A stretch of 54,286 bases of DNA from Cryptomeria japonica (lineage: Eukaryota > Streptophyta > Pinopsida > Cupressales > Cupressaceae). The DNA lies in assembly GCF_030272615.1 (NCBI RefSeq), contig NC_081412.1:481628872-481683157 (forward strand), in the 5' to 3' direction. The notes below the pieces were generated by a model. That model searched no databases and was not told the origin of the DNA. It saw only the letters and a program-made list of their open reading frames with translations. The first letter of the stretch is position 1; every line of letters starts with the position of its first letter. A program made the position numbers and the translations under genes. Shown here in pieces: positions 13,401-25,400 of the stretch.

Positions 13401-16400
13401 TGTCCGCACTTTAAAAACTATTCCCTTCTTTCTTAGGTTACCTTGACATTCATTTTTTAAAAGCATCCAGAATTGGATTGAATAGCAACTTAAACAGTTC
13501 CTTTAAAATATTTGAGGATGAACAAAAGATCATGCATGCTTTGGACGTCCTTGATCAGGCTAGCTTCTGAACTGTTGTGGTAGCTTAATATATCTTGTGT
13601 GATGTCCCCAAAACTGAACCCCATCAAGTATTATTGATATTGAGAAAGCTCCTTGTATTATCTTTATAACTGATAATAACATTCAAAATCAATACAGCGA
13701 AGAATGGATAGTTAAGATCAAGTATAGGGACATTACACAGTCTTCATCAATAGAAAAGACACTACAAGTATTTGAATTGACCTGGCCTTGTATTGTACAT
13801 ATTAAGGAACGACATAGATTGGAGAAGGTCGATAACCAAGCACTGAGTATTAAACCGTGCTTACCGACTACCGGGATTAAGAAGCAACAGAGACAAAGAA
13901 AGAATAGTAACTAGCCTCGATATTCAGAAACAGCATGAGTGTTATTTGACTTCGACGTCACAATAAGATAGTTGATACCTTCCATTGGCTAGAACAGTAG
14001 ATACATGACGTGCAAGTATGGAAATGTCTGATCCAATTAAGCTGAAAAATCCTTACTGAGATATATTAACGGGATTCATGGATTACGCTGTTTGAATAAT
14101 TGAAGAGTGCCGCCGCATTCATGAAAACCAACAATCGACTATGCTAATCAATAATAGCAATTAATATGAGTAATACGTACCATCAAAGGTTTAGTGGAGA
14201 CTACAAAGTATTGAGAGTATCGATGATGCATGACTGGTGTAAGTTATTAAAAGGTTTGAATTACATCTAGAGTCGAGAGAATTTCATCCGTTCACCACAT
14301 ACGCACCTTGTAAATAAGGCAACAATAACAATAGGTGTTATCAATAATAGCGATTAAGTAATGGCCATGTATCCTCAATCATATAAATAAGAATAAATTA
14401 GATTTAAGATGACATGAATCATCTCAACACTATCGGCAATTACTATGATAAAGATTCTCATGATGAAGAGTGCGATGTATTGGTGTAGTAATTAAAGAAG
14501 ATTAATTTCGTTAAATCCACATTCAATAGTGGCTGGAAATCATTAAGGAATGATGATTAAGTCAATACCTATTATGTTAAAGAAGGAAGACATTGATAAG
14601 GAAAGGTCGTAGGACGTGGCCCTTGGTAACCTAATTTGTCATCCTAGTACATTGTATAAAAGGATACTGAATCCCATCTCAGAAAGGCATGGAAAAAGTA
14701 TGAAATGGAATTCACAAACCTTATCACCCTCCAGTGGACAGGCTCACATGAGAAAATGACCAACGTAGAAAACGGAGGCATATAGAACATTTGTTACTTC
14801 ATATTCAGTATTGAACCACTTAGTTGAGCAGCAGCCATAACAAGGCTCCTATGCATATTAGCAGCGACACATATTAGGAACAATGCCAAAAGAAATCGCT
14901 TTTATAAAACAATATCATCAGGCAAGCAATCATTCTCAAATCGGGGGGTCTTATTAGACCCAAAGCAGTGTCATCTTTGCATAATTATAGGGCAACATCA
15001 GAAACGGCAATCAGTGTAGGTCATCCATTATCTTATCAACATTACATAAGAATTATATCTGATAAGAGAGCAGGTCGATCAAGGGAGATCATTTGCATAT
15101 TCATACAGTGATATCAGAAACAACAATACTCTTATATTCAAGAGTTTGCAAGGTAAACTTCATAAACTTCAATTCAGATAAGATTTATATACTGCAGATC
15201 AGGATATATAATTCAAATCAGTGAAATGGAGAGGTATCAAAGCATCTAGGAAGGTCACCATCGATCGGATCAGATCAGAATTATTACCAAGTTACCGGCA
15301 GTAGCATCATGTCCTTGGTGACATGCAAGGGGAACAGTAACCCCCATTATCAGATGGGAGAGATAAGTTCTGGCCGCAAAAACTACTCTTCATTTTTATA
15401 ATGAAATATATTCAATTATAATAAATTATATTTATTAATATATTACAGATCTAATTTAAAATTAAAATTGTTGTTTCAGGACTAAAATAAGGAAAATCCT
15501 AGAAGGGGGCATTACATCTTGTTTTGCTTCTTTAGCCTGAAGTTGTCTGTCCATAGAGCCTACAATCCCACATAAGCATTCCCTATCTATTGTGTTTTAC
15601 AGAATATTTTCATTAGTCTTCTGTTTATGGTAAGCAATGGCATCCCATGGCCCCACTTGACTGGCTGAATGCCCTATTTTATACTCAGGTGATATATTAC
15701 TTACTAGTATTAGTCTGACATTTACAGTTTACCTTTTTGGATAAATGGCATCGATGGTAATGAAAATAGCATAAGGATGTGTGACAAGTACTCACTGAAA
15801 AATGTAAATGTAAGTTCAACGCTACAATAGTGCAAAGGCAACACTGTTAATTTGATGCAATTTAGACTCACCAATAGTAAATCATGTACACATGAAATGG
15901 AAAAGGAGGTAACTTCATTTCTAGAAAAGTTTTTAAGATTTGAACAAATAATATGGATTGTAATGGCCATATTCGAGTAAAGCTGTAAATACTACCTTCC
16001 ACAGGCTCAATCTTCCGTGCATAGTTCATTTCCTCATGTACACCAAAGTATAAATCATCCAGTGAGTCTTCTTTCCTACCTCTCCCATGCACTCTTGGTT
16101 CTAGGGCCTGCCAGGGGGAAGGAACATTAATAACTAATAAGTATATTCTAGTCTAGGGAAATATATAGAATAGTGGAATAACATCATGCAAGATAACTTC
16201 TTGGTATAGTAACATATTTATGTCTTCTTAAATTGAACTTTGAGAGTTCATTTAAAACATGACTAGGGAGTCAGTCGAGAAAGTTTACTATCTTAGATAA
16301 CATTCCTCTATGATGGAAAATAGCATGTTGGCTTGCAAGGAAATTATCTCAAAGCATTTCTTATAAGAGTTGTTTGAAGAAATTAAGCAGATGGGTGTCA

Positions 16401-19400
16401 CATATAAGGTCAAAAATTACATGTTTTTCAGAGCTTAGTTGAATTTGTCTGCAAGAACAGTTTTGCTAACACCATAGGCTTTGCAAGAAACAAGTGAAAT
16501 ATTTCCCTTATTTTTCTAACAAGAAGCACATTAATGAAGGGAAGCAGAGGATACATCATTCACCCATTTGTTGCAATAATTTAATCAACACCTGGCTCAT
16601 AAAAAGGCAGCTCAAACCTCTCTATGTTAAGGAGATCAATTGTGATCCAATCATTTCTCCTGCCAATGTGGAACAGATAACAAGGTATGGCTAATCTGTT
16701 GAAGCATCATGATTTCTACAAAACAAAGCACATTCATTTCCAAAGAGTTAATATCTGTCCAACTTTGATTCTGCGAACCTCCTAAACAAACCTGATCTTC
16801 TTGCTTCTACAATCAAATAACTTCTACAGTGCCCTAAAAACGTGGCACTCCTCATTTTGCATTCCTTTTGGCATATATTTCATCCCACAGACTATTTAGT
16901 ATTTTTATCTACTATTATTGGGGTCAATTTATGTCTATCATTAGTTAGATTTTTTAGATTATTTCTATGAGTATAAATTTTCAAAATATATATCTGACTG
17001 AATATAACAGAGTGATAGATATATATCAATCATTAGTTGCCTACAATAAATGAACACCAACTTCTCTGTGTTAATTAAGATTCCCAGCTCCATAGACATC
17101 CGATTTGAACCCCATGAGGTTTGCTCCTGAATGGTTTGCTCCTGAATGACCACCCAATCTACTCTGTCGCACAGAGTGCAGTGCTCCAAGCAAAAAGTAT
17201 GCCATCATATGCATGTTGCCAGGAATAATCATTATGTTATGTTGTTATATTATGTTTATGTTGTCGTCGGTAATAATGAGTTACGGCGGTCAGTTAGTTA
17301 GCCGACGGGTAGGTAGTTGGAGTCGCGACGGTTGTGTCACACCCCTTCGGGTATTATATATTGTGTACCTTTTCTTCGAAAGGATCATGTTAGTCGTGTC
17401 AGATGTAATGTTATAAGCACTTATTGTACATGGACTGTGGAATTAATATAGAGGCTGGTTATTTAATATATTTCCATTATGTTCTGTGCATTTACTTTCT
17501 GCATTTAACCGTTTACCCGAGAGGGCAAACATTTGGCGCTGCTGCCTAGACGAACTCGGGAACGGAAGACACGGATGGCGCACAGACATTATGGGCCTAC
17601 CCGTTGGTGAAGTAAACCCGGAGGCCGACGACGCGCGGACAGAACTTTATACAGGAGAAGACACGGCAATGCGAGAATTTTCAATTTTGCTCCAGGTAGC
17701 CATTCAGACATACGAGAAGCGGCGGAGGCAGAAATCCCACCAAGTGTCGTGTGGACAGCACTGGAGGTTAGCCCGGCAGTAAACCGGTTGATGAACCATC
17801 TCCCCCGGTTGCTTGCACAGGCATCGTTGGCACAACAAGCCCGCCTGGAGGAGATTGCCCAGGAAGAGCGACGACAACAAATCCTGCAACGCTACGAAAA
17901 GAACAGCCGACGGGAAACAGAACGAGATGGCACCAAGCCAGGAGGAAATTGAACCTTGTAATAATCCTGACACAATGCTGATATAAATTGTGGCCGAAAG
18001 GCAAAATAAAAATAAAAATAATAAAAGCTTTTTGTGTACATGGCGTGTGTTTGCTGTGTATGGAAGTGACTTATGCCCAATAGACTAAATAAGGACAAAA
18101 ATAAAAAGATACAGAGTGACAAATGGGAAGTGGCACAAACCGCGTTGAATCTCAGACAGCAGATAGAATGAAGGCGTAGGCTAAGGCAGCTTGCCAAGGG
18201 ACGACCAGCCAAGGGGTTGCCCGAAGGGAACCCAGGAGGTGTCACGGAGGTTGTGGAGGCAAAGATAGACGGAGAGAACTACACTGTCTACACTGTTGTA
18301 GGGCTGCCAAAAGGAGTCACGGAGGATGCCGAAGGAGAACTCTACAGTTCGCCAGAATACCACCGTAGGGTAAGAAGCCGCGAAGAGTTGGTGGAACAAA
18401 CAAGGCGAAGTCTAAACCTGATCGACGCTACCAGAGACTTGCTAAAGAATTTGTCCATTTCAGAGGACAACCGGAGGGAGACAACGGAAGGTGACGGTAC
18501 GACCGAAGGTGCCGAGGGAGCACAAGGGTACCGTACGGGAGGCAATTTGTTTGGTTCGGTGTCAGCAACTTTTTCCGGAGGACCCACGAGTGGAGGTTCA
18601 GTTGCAGGAGGCGGAGGATCGCCAGGTACAAGCACACAAGGAATTAGAGGAGCGAGACCTCGCGGTGGGATGGCAAGTAAACAAAAATTGCCAAAGTTCA
18701 CAGGGGAGGGCAAGGAAGACCCCTTACGGCACTGCCGTACATGTGAAACCATTTGGTCCACCAACGGAGTAACAGACCAGGATGACTGGGTACAGCAGTT
18801 CCCAGCCACGTTACGAGGAGTTGCCATAGATTGGTACTCCGATGTGGACAAGCAAAAAGTGGCCACGTGGGCCAATCTAAAGAAGGAATTCACGGGGGAG
18901 TTTCGGTTGCTCCGTGATGACAATGAAATTGTAACGGAGATATACAGTACCAAACAAGGTACTAGGGAGACAGTACGGGCATACAGTCAGAGGCTGAAAG
19001 AACTCTTGGGTAAAATGGAAAGCCAACCCGCAGATGGATTGAAGAAACGATGGTTCGTTGAAGGGTTGAAATCCTCCCTACGGAGGAAGATGAAAATTGT
19101 ACCCCCGACGTCATATGACGACGCTTATAATAGGGCGATGGACCTGGAGAGCGAACACAAAACATCAAAGAAGAAGAAAAGTAATAAATCCTCATCCGAG
19201 GATGATAACTCTTCACAAGAAAGCAGCAGCAACGACGAGGCTGGCAAACGGATGCAAGCGCTCCAGAAAGACATGGAGCGAATGAGAAAAGAATTCAAAA
19301 TAATGAGAAGCACGGGTCGGAACGAAGGGGCCATATGGTGCACTGAGTGCAAAGAGGAAGGGCACACAAAGGGTACTTGCCAAAAGAAGGCATTTTGCGA

Positions 19401-22400
19401 GATTTGCCAAGTGATGGGACACTCCACCAAGGAGTGCCCATACAACATGAAAACCCGAAGTACGCAAATGAACCAGGTGATGTTCACGGAGCAAGCCACA
19501 ACATCCACACCAGCGGGTACCGGCCAACATACTAACACAACGGCATCATCTGGAGGATACCGGGACAACAGACGCGGCGGTGGCAGGAATAGCAACAATA
19601 CCAACAACGGAAGCCGTATCTAGTATGACGCCAAGGGCTGGCCAATTATCCAATGTAGGGCCTGTAATCAGTGGGGGCACTTCGCCCGTGATTGCACGAA
19701 GGAAGCCACCCCTCAACACCTCTGTCGTTGGTGTGGGCCAAGCGACCATGAGGACGCAAATTGCCCGCAAGCAGGGGTTAATCTCCTCAACATTGAGAAG
19801 GCTGAGAAGACTGGTGAGAAAGAAGTATTGGCGATCACCCACGCCCAAACGAAAAAAGCCACTTATCCCGATCCCCGTACGGAGAAGGAGAGATTACGGG
19901 AGGCAAAGGCCAATATTGAACGTGAGACGACGACCGAACGACGGGACAACGAGGTGGCGAGTACATCATCCCGTACGGAAGCGGAAAATAACATCATTGG
20001 GCAAATCTTGCAGATGGAGGTGCCGATAAAGGTAAAAGACCTTCTAGACTCTATGCCACAATTGAGGACTGCCATCCTCACCAATGTGCAAAGCACCGCA
20101 GTGTCGAGGGCACCACAGGTACGGGTTCCCGCCACCGCATCTTCAAGTGCACCACAGGTAGGGGTTCCCGCCACCGCTTCGAAGAGTGCACCACAAGTGG
20201 AGGTTTCCATCAGCCCTTCGACTGACCCGATGTTACTAGCCTTGAGCAGTGGTAGCAACCCAGCTGTGGTAGAAATGGGTATCCGTGGGACCATTCTGAA
20301 GGACACCATTGTGGACGGGGGATCTGGGGTGAATGTACTACCAGAAGAAACATGGAAGCGGCTGGGGAAGCCCACCCTGTGGCCACCCACATTCAACCTG
20401 GTGGGAGCGGACCAACACGGCATTAAGCCACTCGGCCTGTTGATGGCCCAGCAAGTGACAATTGGTACGCAACCATTCTTGTTTGATTTCGTGGTTATTC
20501 TCTCGAAGAAGAAAGGCTATGACGCCATCCTGGGGAGAGCGTGGTTGATCAACGCAAGGGTAAACCACAACTGGAAGAAAAATACACTTTCCATGGAGAA
20601 GGGAGGGCGGAAATATACCATTGACCTACACACCCAAGATGTTGGCGAAGAGCTCGCCTCTTCCGACTCAGACTCAGAGGACTCTAATAAAGGGGAAGGG
20701 GGTCCCGATGAAAGCAAGGGCAAGAACGCGATGGAGCCGAACAGTGAAGGGGTGCTCGAATTGGAGGGATGTTCTGAAGATGAGGTATGCTCATTTAACG
20801 GGCTCTTCCATTGGCAAATGGAGGATTACAAAATGTTCCAAAGCTACAGGCTTGAAGTAGAGGAACTAGAGCAACCAACAGAGGTGTACCTGTCGGAATA
20901 CAGAGAATATTGGAAGGGAGACTCCCCAAACCCTGGCGACGTAAATAATCCGAAGAGTGTCGGCAACGATTAGAACCCTGTGTGGAAGGCCGCAGCCTTC
21001 AAAATCTTTATTATCCTTCTTCTTCTTATGTACGGGAAGGAGGTCGTGGTTCCTATAGAATTTGTGGTTCCAGGTCTTCCGATGGCCATTGAAAATAGAT
21101 TGGCCACCAACGGGTACAAATTGAAACCCTACCACGCGAAGCACGCAGGGGACCCGAGAGGCCGGACAGACACCCGAGAGCCCGGAGGGGGACCAGGCAG
21201 GCGACTCAAGAGGCACAGGACCACAGCAGGCGACTCTCGGGCGAGGAAAACCGAGAAGGATGAAGGGCAATCCCAGAGACAGGGGACCTGAGCAAACGAC
21301 TCTCTAAGACAACTAAATTAGGAGGAAAAAAAAAAACGTACGGTCGTATGGCAGGCGACCGTACAGTCAAAAACTTATAAAAAAGTGAAAACCGTACGGT
21401 CGTACGACAGCGACCGTATGGTCAAAAAAAAAAAATTTAAAAAGAAAAAGAAAATTTAAAAAAAAAAAAAAATGAAAAAATTTGAAAAAAATCGCACGGT
21501 CGTACGACAGCGACCGTACGGTCAAAAAAAAAAAAAGAAAGAAAAAGGGAAAATGGCCACCGTACGGTGGGACCAAGGTGACACCACCGTGCGGTGGAAC
21601 CACTGACGGTGACACCATCGTGCGGCGGTCACACCGTGCGGTGGGAGCCACCGAAGGTTGTTGCCGAGACATGAACCCACCACCGCACCGCACACTGCAC
21701 AGCCCGACCATCGCACAACACCGAACACCGCCGCACAGCAAGGGATAAAGGAGGAGGAAGACGCACCGCACGGCCCGACCACGCACCGCACGGCCCGATC
21801 AACACGCACAGTAAGGGTTACGCACACCAACGCGCAGCAGCCGCAAAAGGAAAAAGAAAAAAAGAGACCAAGCCCGCACAATCCACACAGCCACGTAAGG
21901 GCAAAACGACCGCCACAGGTAGACCAAGCAGCCGCACGATTGGAGGTGCCAGTGCTGTTGTTGACCGCCGGAGGTGTGTCCGTATGGTAAGAAGGGTGTA
22001 GGCCGCACGGGAAGGTGGCCGCACGATCGGAGGTGCCAATGTTGTTGTTGACCATACAGGGAGGTTGTATGGCCCGGGTGCCATCGGTGACATTACAGTG
22101 CCCAAAAAACTATTAAAAAAAAAAAAAAAAACGATGACGGCCAGATTTAAAATGATTTGCTGGAGTTTGAAGCCAGGACACTGGAAATTCAGAGTGGAAA
22201 AGAAGGGTTTTTGGCATCTTAAAATATCACAGAAATGCAGTGCGCCATGGACTTTCGTATGGTTCTGAGGGTTGTAAATTGGTGTTGGCGGCGAGGGCGC
22301 TGCCCCTCGACCCCGCCCTGTACTGCGACAGGGAGCGCACCTGGGGCGCTGCCCCAGGACCCCACGAGGGGCGCTGCCCCTCGACCCCGCTGGGGGCGTT

Positions 22401-25400
22401 GCCCCCAGACCCCCAGTTTATTTTGAGCTACAGAAGACCACAGGAAGTGTTGTGGTTGTCCGTACTGTGAGAAAGAAGCTTGCAGCTAAGCATTGGCGGG
22501 GAAGCCATAAGCCGTAGAGGGAGACGGATTTGGAGGTTGGGAACAAACAAAGTTTGAGGGAAGGCATTGCAGGTCCGCGCAGTTGTATGACACTAGGGAG
22601 TTATTCAGTTCAGTTTTTGGCCTTTGGGGAGTGTGATGGAGGATTTGAGGTGTCTCCTAGCATTTGTGCCAGCGGATTGTGGCCACCTCTAGGCATGACT
22701 GGTACGCTTTGAGGAACTCGGAGTATGTCTCGGCTGGACGTGAGGTTGCCTTGGTGGATGCATAGAGGGCTCGAGAGGAGCTGACCACCAGGTTGGAGGC
22801 AATAGTCGCGTGAGACTTAGTTCAGCGTACCCAGGAGTTGGATGCCGGGAGAGCAGCACGGGTGGCTATCGAGGACAAATTGGCTAGGGAGACAGTATCA
22901 ATTGAGTAGCAGTTGGTGGAAGCTGAGACTGAAAAACGTGTTTTGCAAACAAGTTTGGGTTAGGCACAGGAGGACTGTGATGGCAAAGGAAGCAATATTG
23001 GTGAAATTCGCACTTGAGCATCGGATGGTAGCAGAAAAGGGTTTTCAGGGGAGGACGCAGCAAGTGTATAAGATCCGGGCTCGACTGGCGTCAGTAGTTT
23101 CTGCTGTTCATCTCTATTTTGTATTAAGTCGTCGGAGTCGACTTCTTTTCTTGGGGGGGATGATGTTGCCGGGAATAATCATTATGTTATGTTGTTATAT
23201 TATGTTTATGTTGTCATCGGTAATAATGAGTTACGGCGGTCAGTTAGTTAGCCGACGGGTAGGTAGTTGGAGTCGCGACGGTTGTGTCGCACCCCTTCGG
23301 GTATTATATATTGTGTACCTTTTCTTCGAAAGGATCATGTTAGTCGTGTCAGATGTAATGTTATAAGCACTTGTTGTACATGGACTGTGGAATTAATATA
23401 GAGGCTGGTTATTTAATATATTTCCATTATGTTCTGTGCATTTACTTTCTGCATTTAACCGTTTACCCGAGAGGGCAAACAATGCAGGAATAGCCTGACC
23501 TCTTTCAGGATGAACTTGCTACACTGTATTGGGTTAGGCAAGTGTCTGGACTTAGGTTTGCCAAGTGTGCTTCATCTAGTTTGTGTTTGTAACCAATGAG
23601 TGTAGTTGCAAGATACTGCATGTCAAAATGAATTCAAATCCCAACGCAACATTCATAGTCATACATTAATGTCAAAATGAATTCAAATCCCAATGAGTGT
23701 AGATGCAAGATACTGCATGTCAAAATAAATTCAAATCCCAATGAGTGTAGTTGCAACTATGTCAAAATGAATTTAAATGGCTGCAAAAGCATATTCATAG
23801 TCATACATTCATTTCAACGTAACATTGGAATCATTCTTCATTTTGCCCTCAAAATTCAACACCAAATTTTAAAGTTTGTTTTCAAATTTGTTAAACTAAG
23901 CGCTTTTTGAATTTATTTTGTGAAATGCAATGTCACAATGAGCTCTCATGGCATGAGTGAGGATGAGATTGAAATTCATTCTCATAGTGAAAATGAATCA
24001 GAATATGAACCTGAGGCTGAGGGGGGTGACTGTGGGGCTGATCCTAAAGCCCAAACTAATTCCATGGCAACTGCAGCAGCTAGAATATAGTGCCCCCCTC
24101 CCCCCGCCCCCCCACTTCGCCCACCCCCCAAATTACTGGCACAGTATGCTAAGTGTCCTTTTGATCCTAAGTCTCCTCTCAAACAGTTTGCAACAAAAAT
24201 ACCAAGCACATCAGGGCCAAGTGGTGGCACTATGAAGTGGAAACGCGACATTTGTGGTGTAGAATGGTTTGGCAGTGTTAATGCATTAGTAGCTTCTGCA
24301 AGATAAGACTCTCCTAAACTCTCTACTCTGTTATTAGTTTACTCATGCATGCTTTATGTTTATCAGACTATAACATTGATCATAATTATGATATTGATAT
24401 TGGATAATGATGGATTAGATTGACTATCTACTTAACTATGTTAACCGTCAATCTAATATGCTATCGGGCTACTAACCCGATAGCATATTAATGTCAATTC
24501 ATATATGAATCGGCATTAATATGCTATCGGGGTATTAACCCGATAGCATATAATGCTAACCGTAATTGTTATTGTTTACTTTATATTGATCCATTATTAT
24601 ATGCTTGATACCGATTCATTATCGGGTATGTTTTATCTGAAACAATTAACAAATACCGATTCATGATCGGATGTGTTTATAAGCGTTGTTATCATTAATA
24701 GTGATACCGATTCACCATCGGGTATGTTCATAAGCATTAAACGATTCATTATCGGGTATAAGCACTGGTATCATTATACCGATACATTAATGTTTGTAGC
24801 ACCGATTAGTTATGGATCGGTTAATGTTAGTAAGGGTCACGACCAAGTGACATCTTGGTCGAACATGTCTAAAAGACATGTCCGATCAAAGTGCCACTTG
24901 ATCGTGGTCATCCTACTACTTATACATTATTCAAACCAAAGGAGATGATATTGAAATCGATACATGTTCATCCTCCTAACCTGCAGTAAAAGAAAGATAG
25001 CAATATTAGTGTCATAGTCATAATATCAAAATTAAAATACACCATCCTGCATATAACCTGTTCATTAAATTGGAAATTACAATACTTTTACATGGTATCA
25101 GAGCCAAGTTGATCGAACTTGAGGCTATTTAATTTCGTGAAACAAATTTAAGAACAAGTTTATATACTACATCACATTTCTTCAAATGGCCAGTGCTATC
25201 AGATTCGAAGACAGACTCGGAGGTGGCGATGATTTTTCAGCCTGGAAATTCAGAATTCAAATGATCTTAAAGGAGAACAAAGTGGATTCGTTTGTTCAAA
25301 CCAAAAATGATCAACCCGAAAATGAACCTGACAAATCAGCATGGATTGAGGGAAATGAAAAGGCAATAAAAATAATAGTTGATGGGGTGAGAAACAACAT

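Larger units (their letters stand above)
17214..23481 (+). mobile_element. Ty3-type non-autonomous LTR retrotransposon encoding only gag and protease
   Basis: Two 318-bp LTRs (17214-17531, 23164-23481) begin TGTTGCC and end CAAACA, with ATGCA target duplications at 17209-17213 and 23482-23486. The LTRs differ at 4 positions, so insertion was recent. Internal order: primer binding site, small upstream ORF, gag with zinc knuckles, protease, a short integrase remnant, a palindrome-rich non-coding stretch, GC-rich repeats, a decayed coiled-coil ORF and a purine tract. Reverse transcriptase, RNase H and nearly all of integrase are absent, so any movement would need enzymes supplied in trans. It sits in HCAR intron 3, antisense to HCAR. 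Confidence 0.93.

Noticed and set aside
18342-18953. 203-codon minus-strand ORF
   Set aside because: Antisense to gag, no recognisable content; a shadow of the gag frame. The same applies to 19125-19607 and 19863-20423.
19621-19623. Programmed readthrough of TAG between gag and the protease part
   Set aside because: Possible in principle, but another nonsense codon at 18169 and the CAG-to-TAG pattern fit decay better, and no readthrough context motif was recognised.
21367-22105. Several overlapping minus-strand ORFs of 69-177 codons
   Set aside because: They lie over the palindrome and GC-repeat region of the Ty3-type element; composition follows the repeats and no domain is visible.
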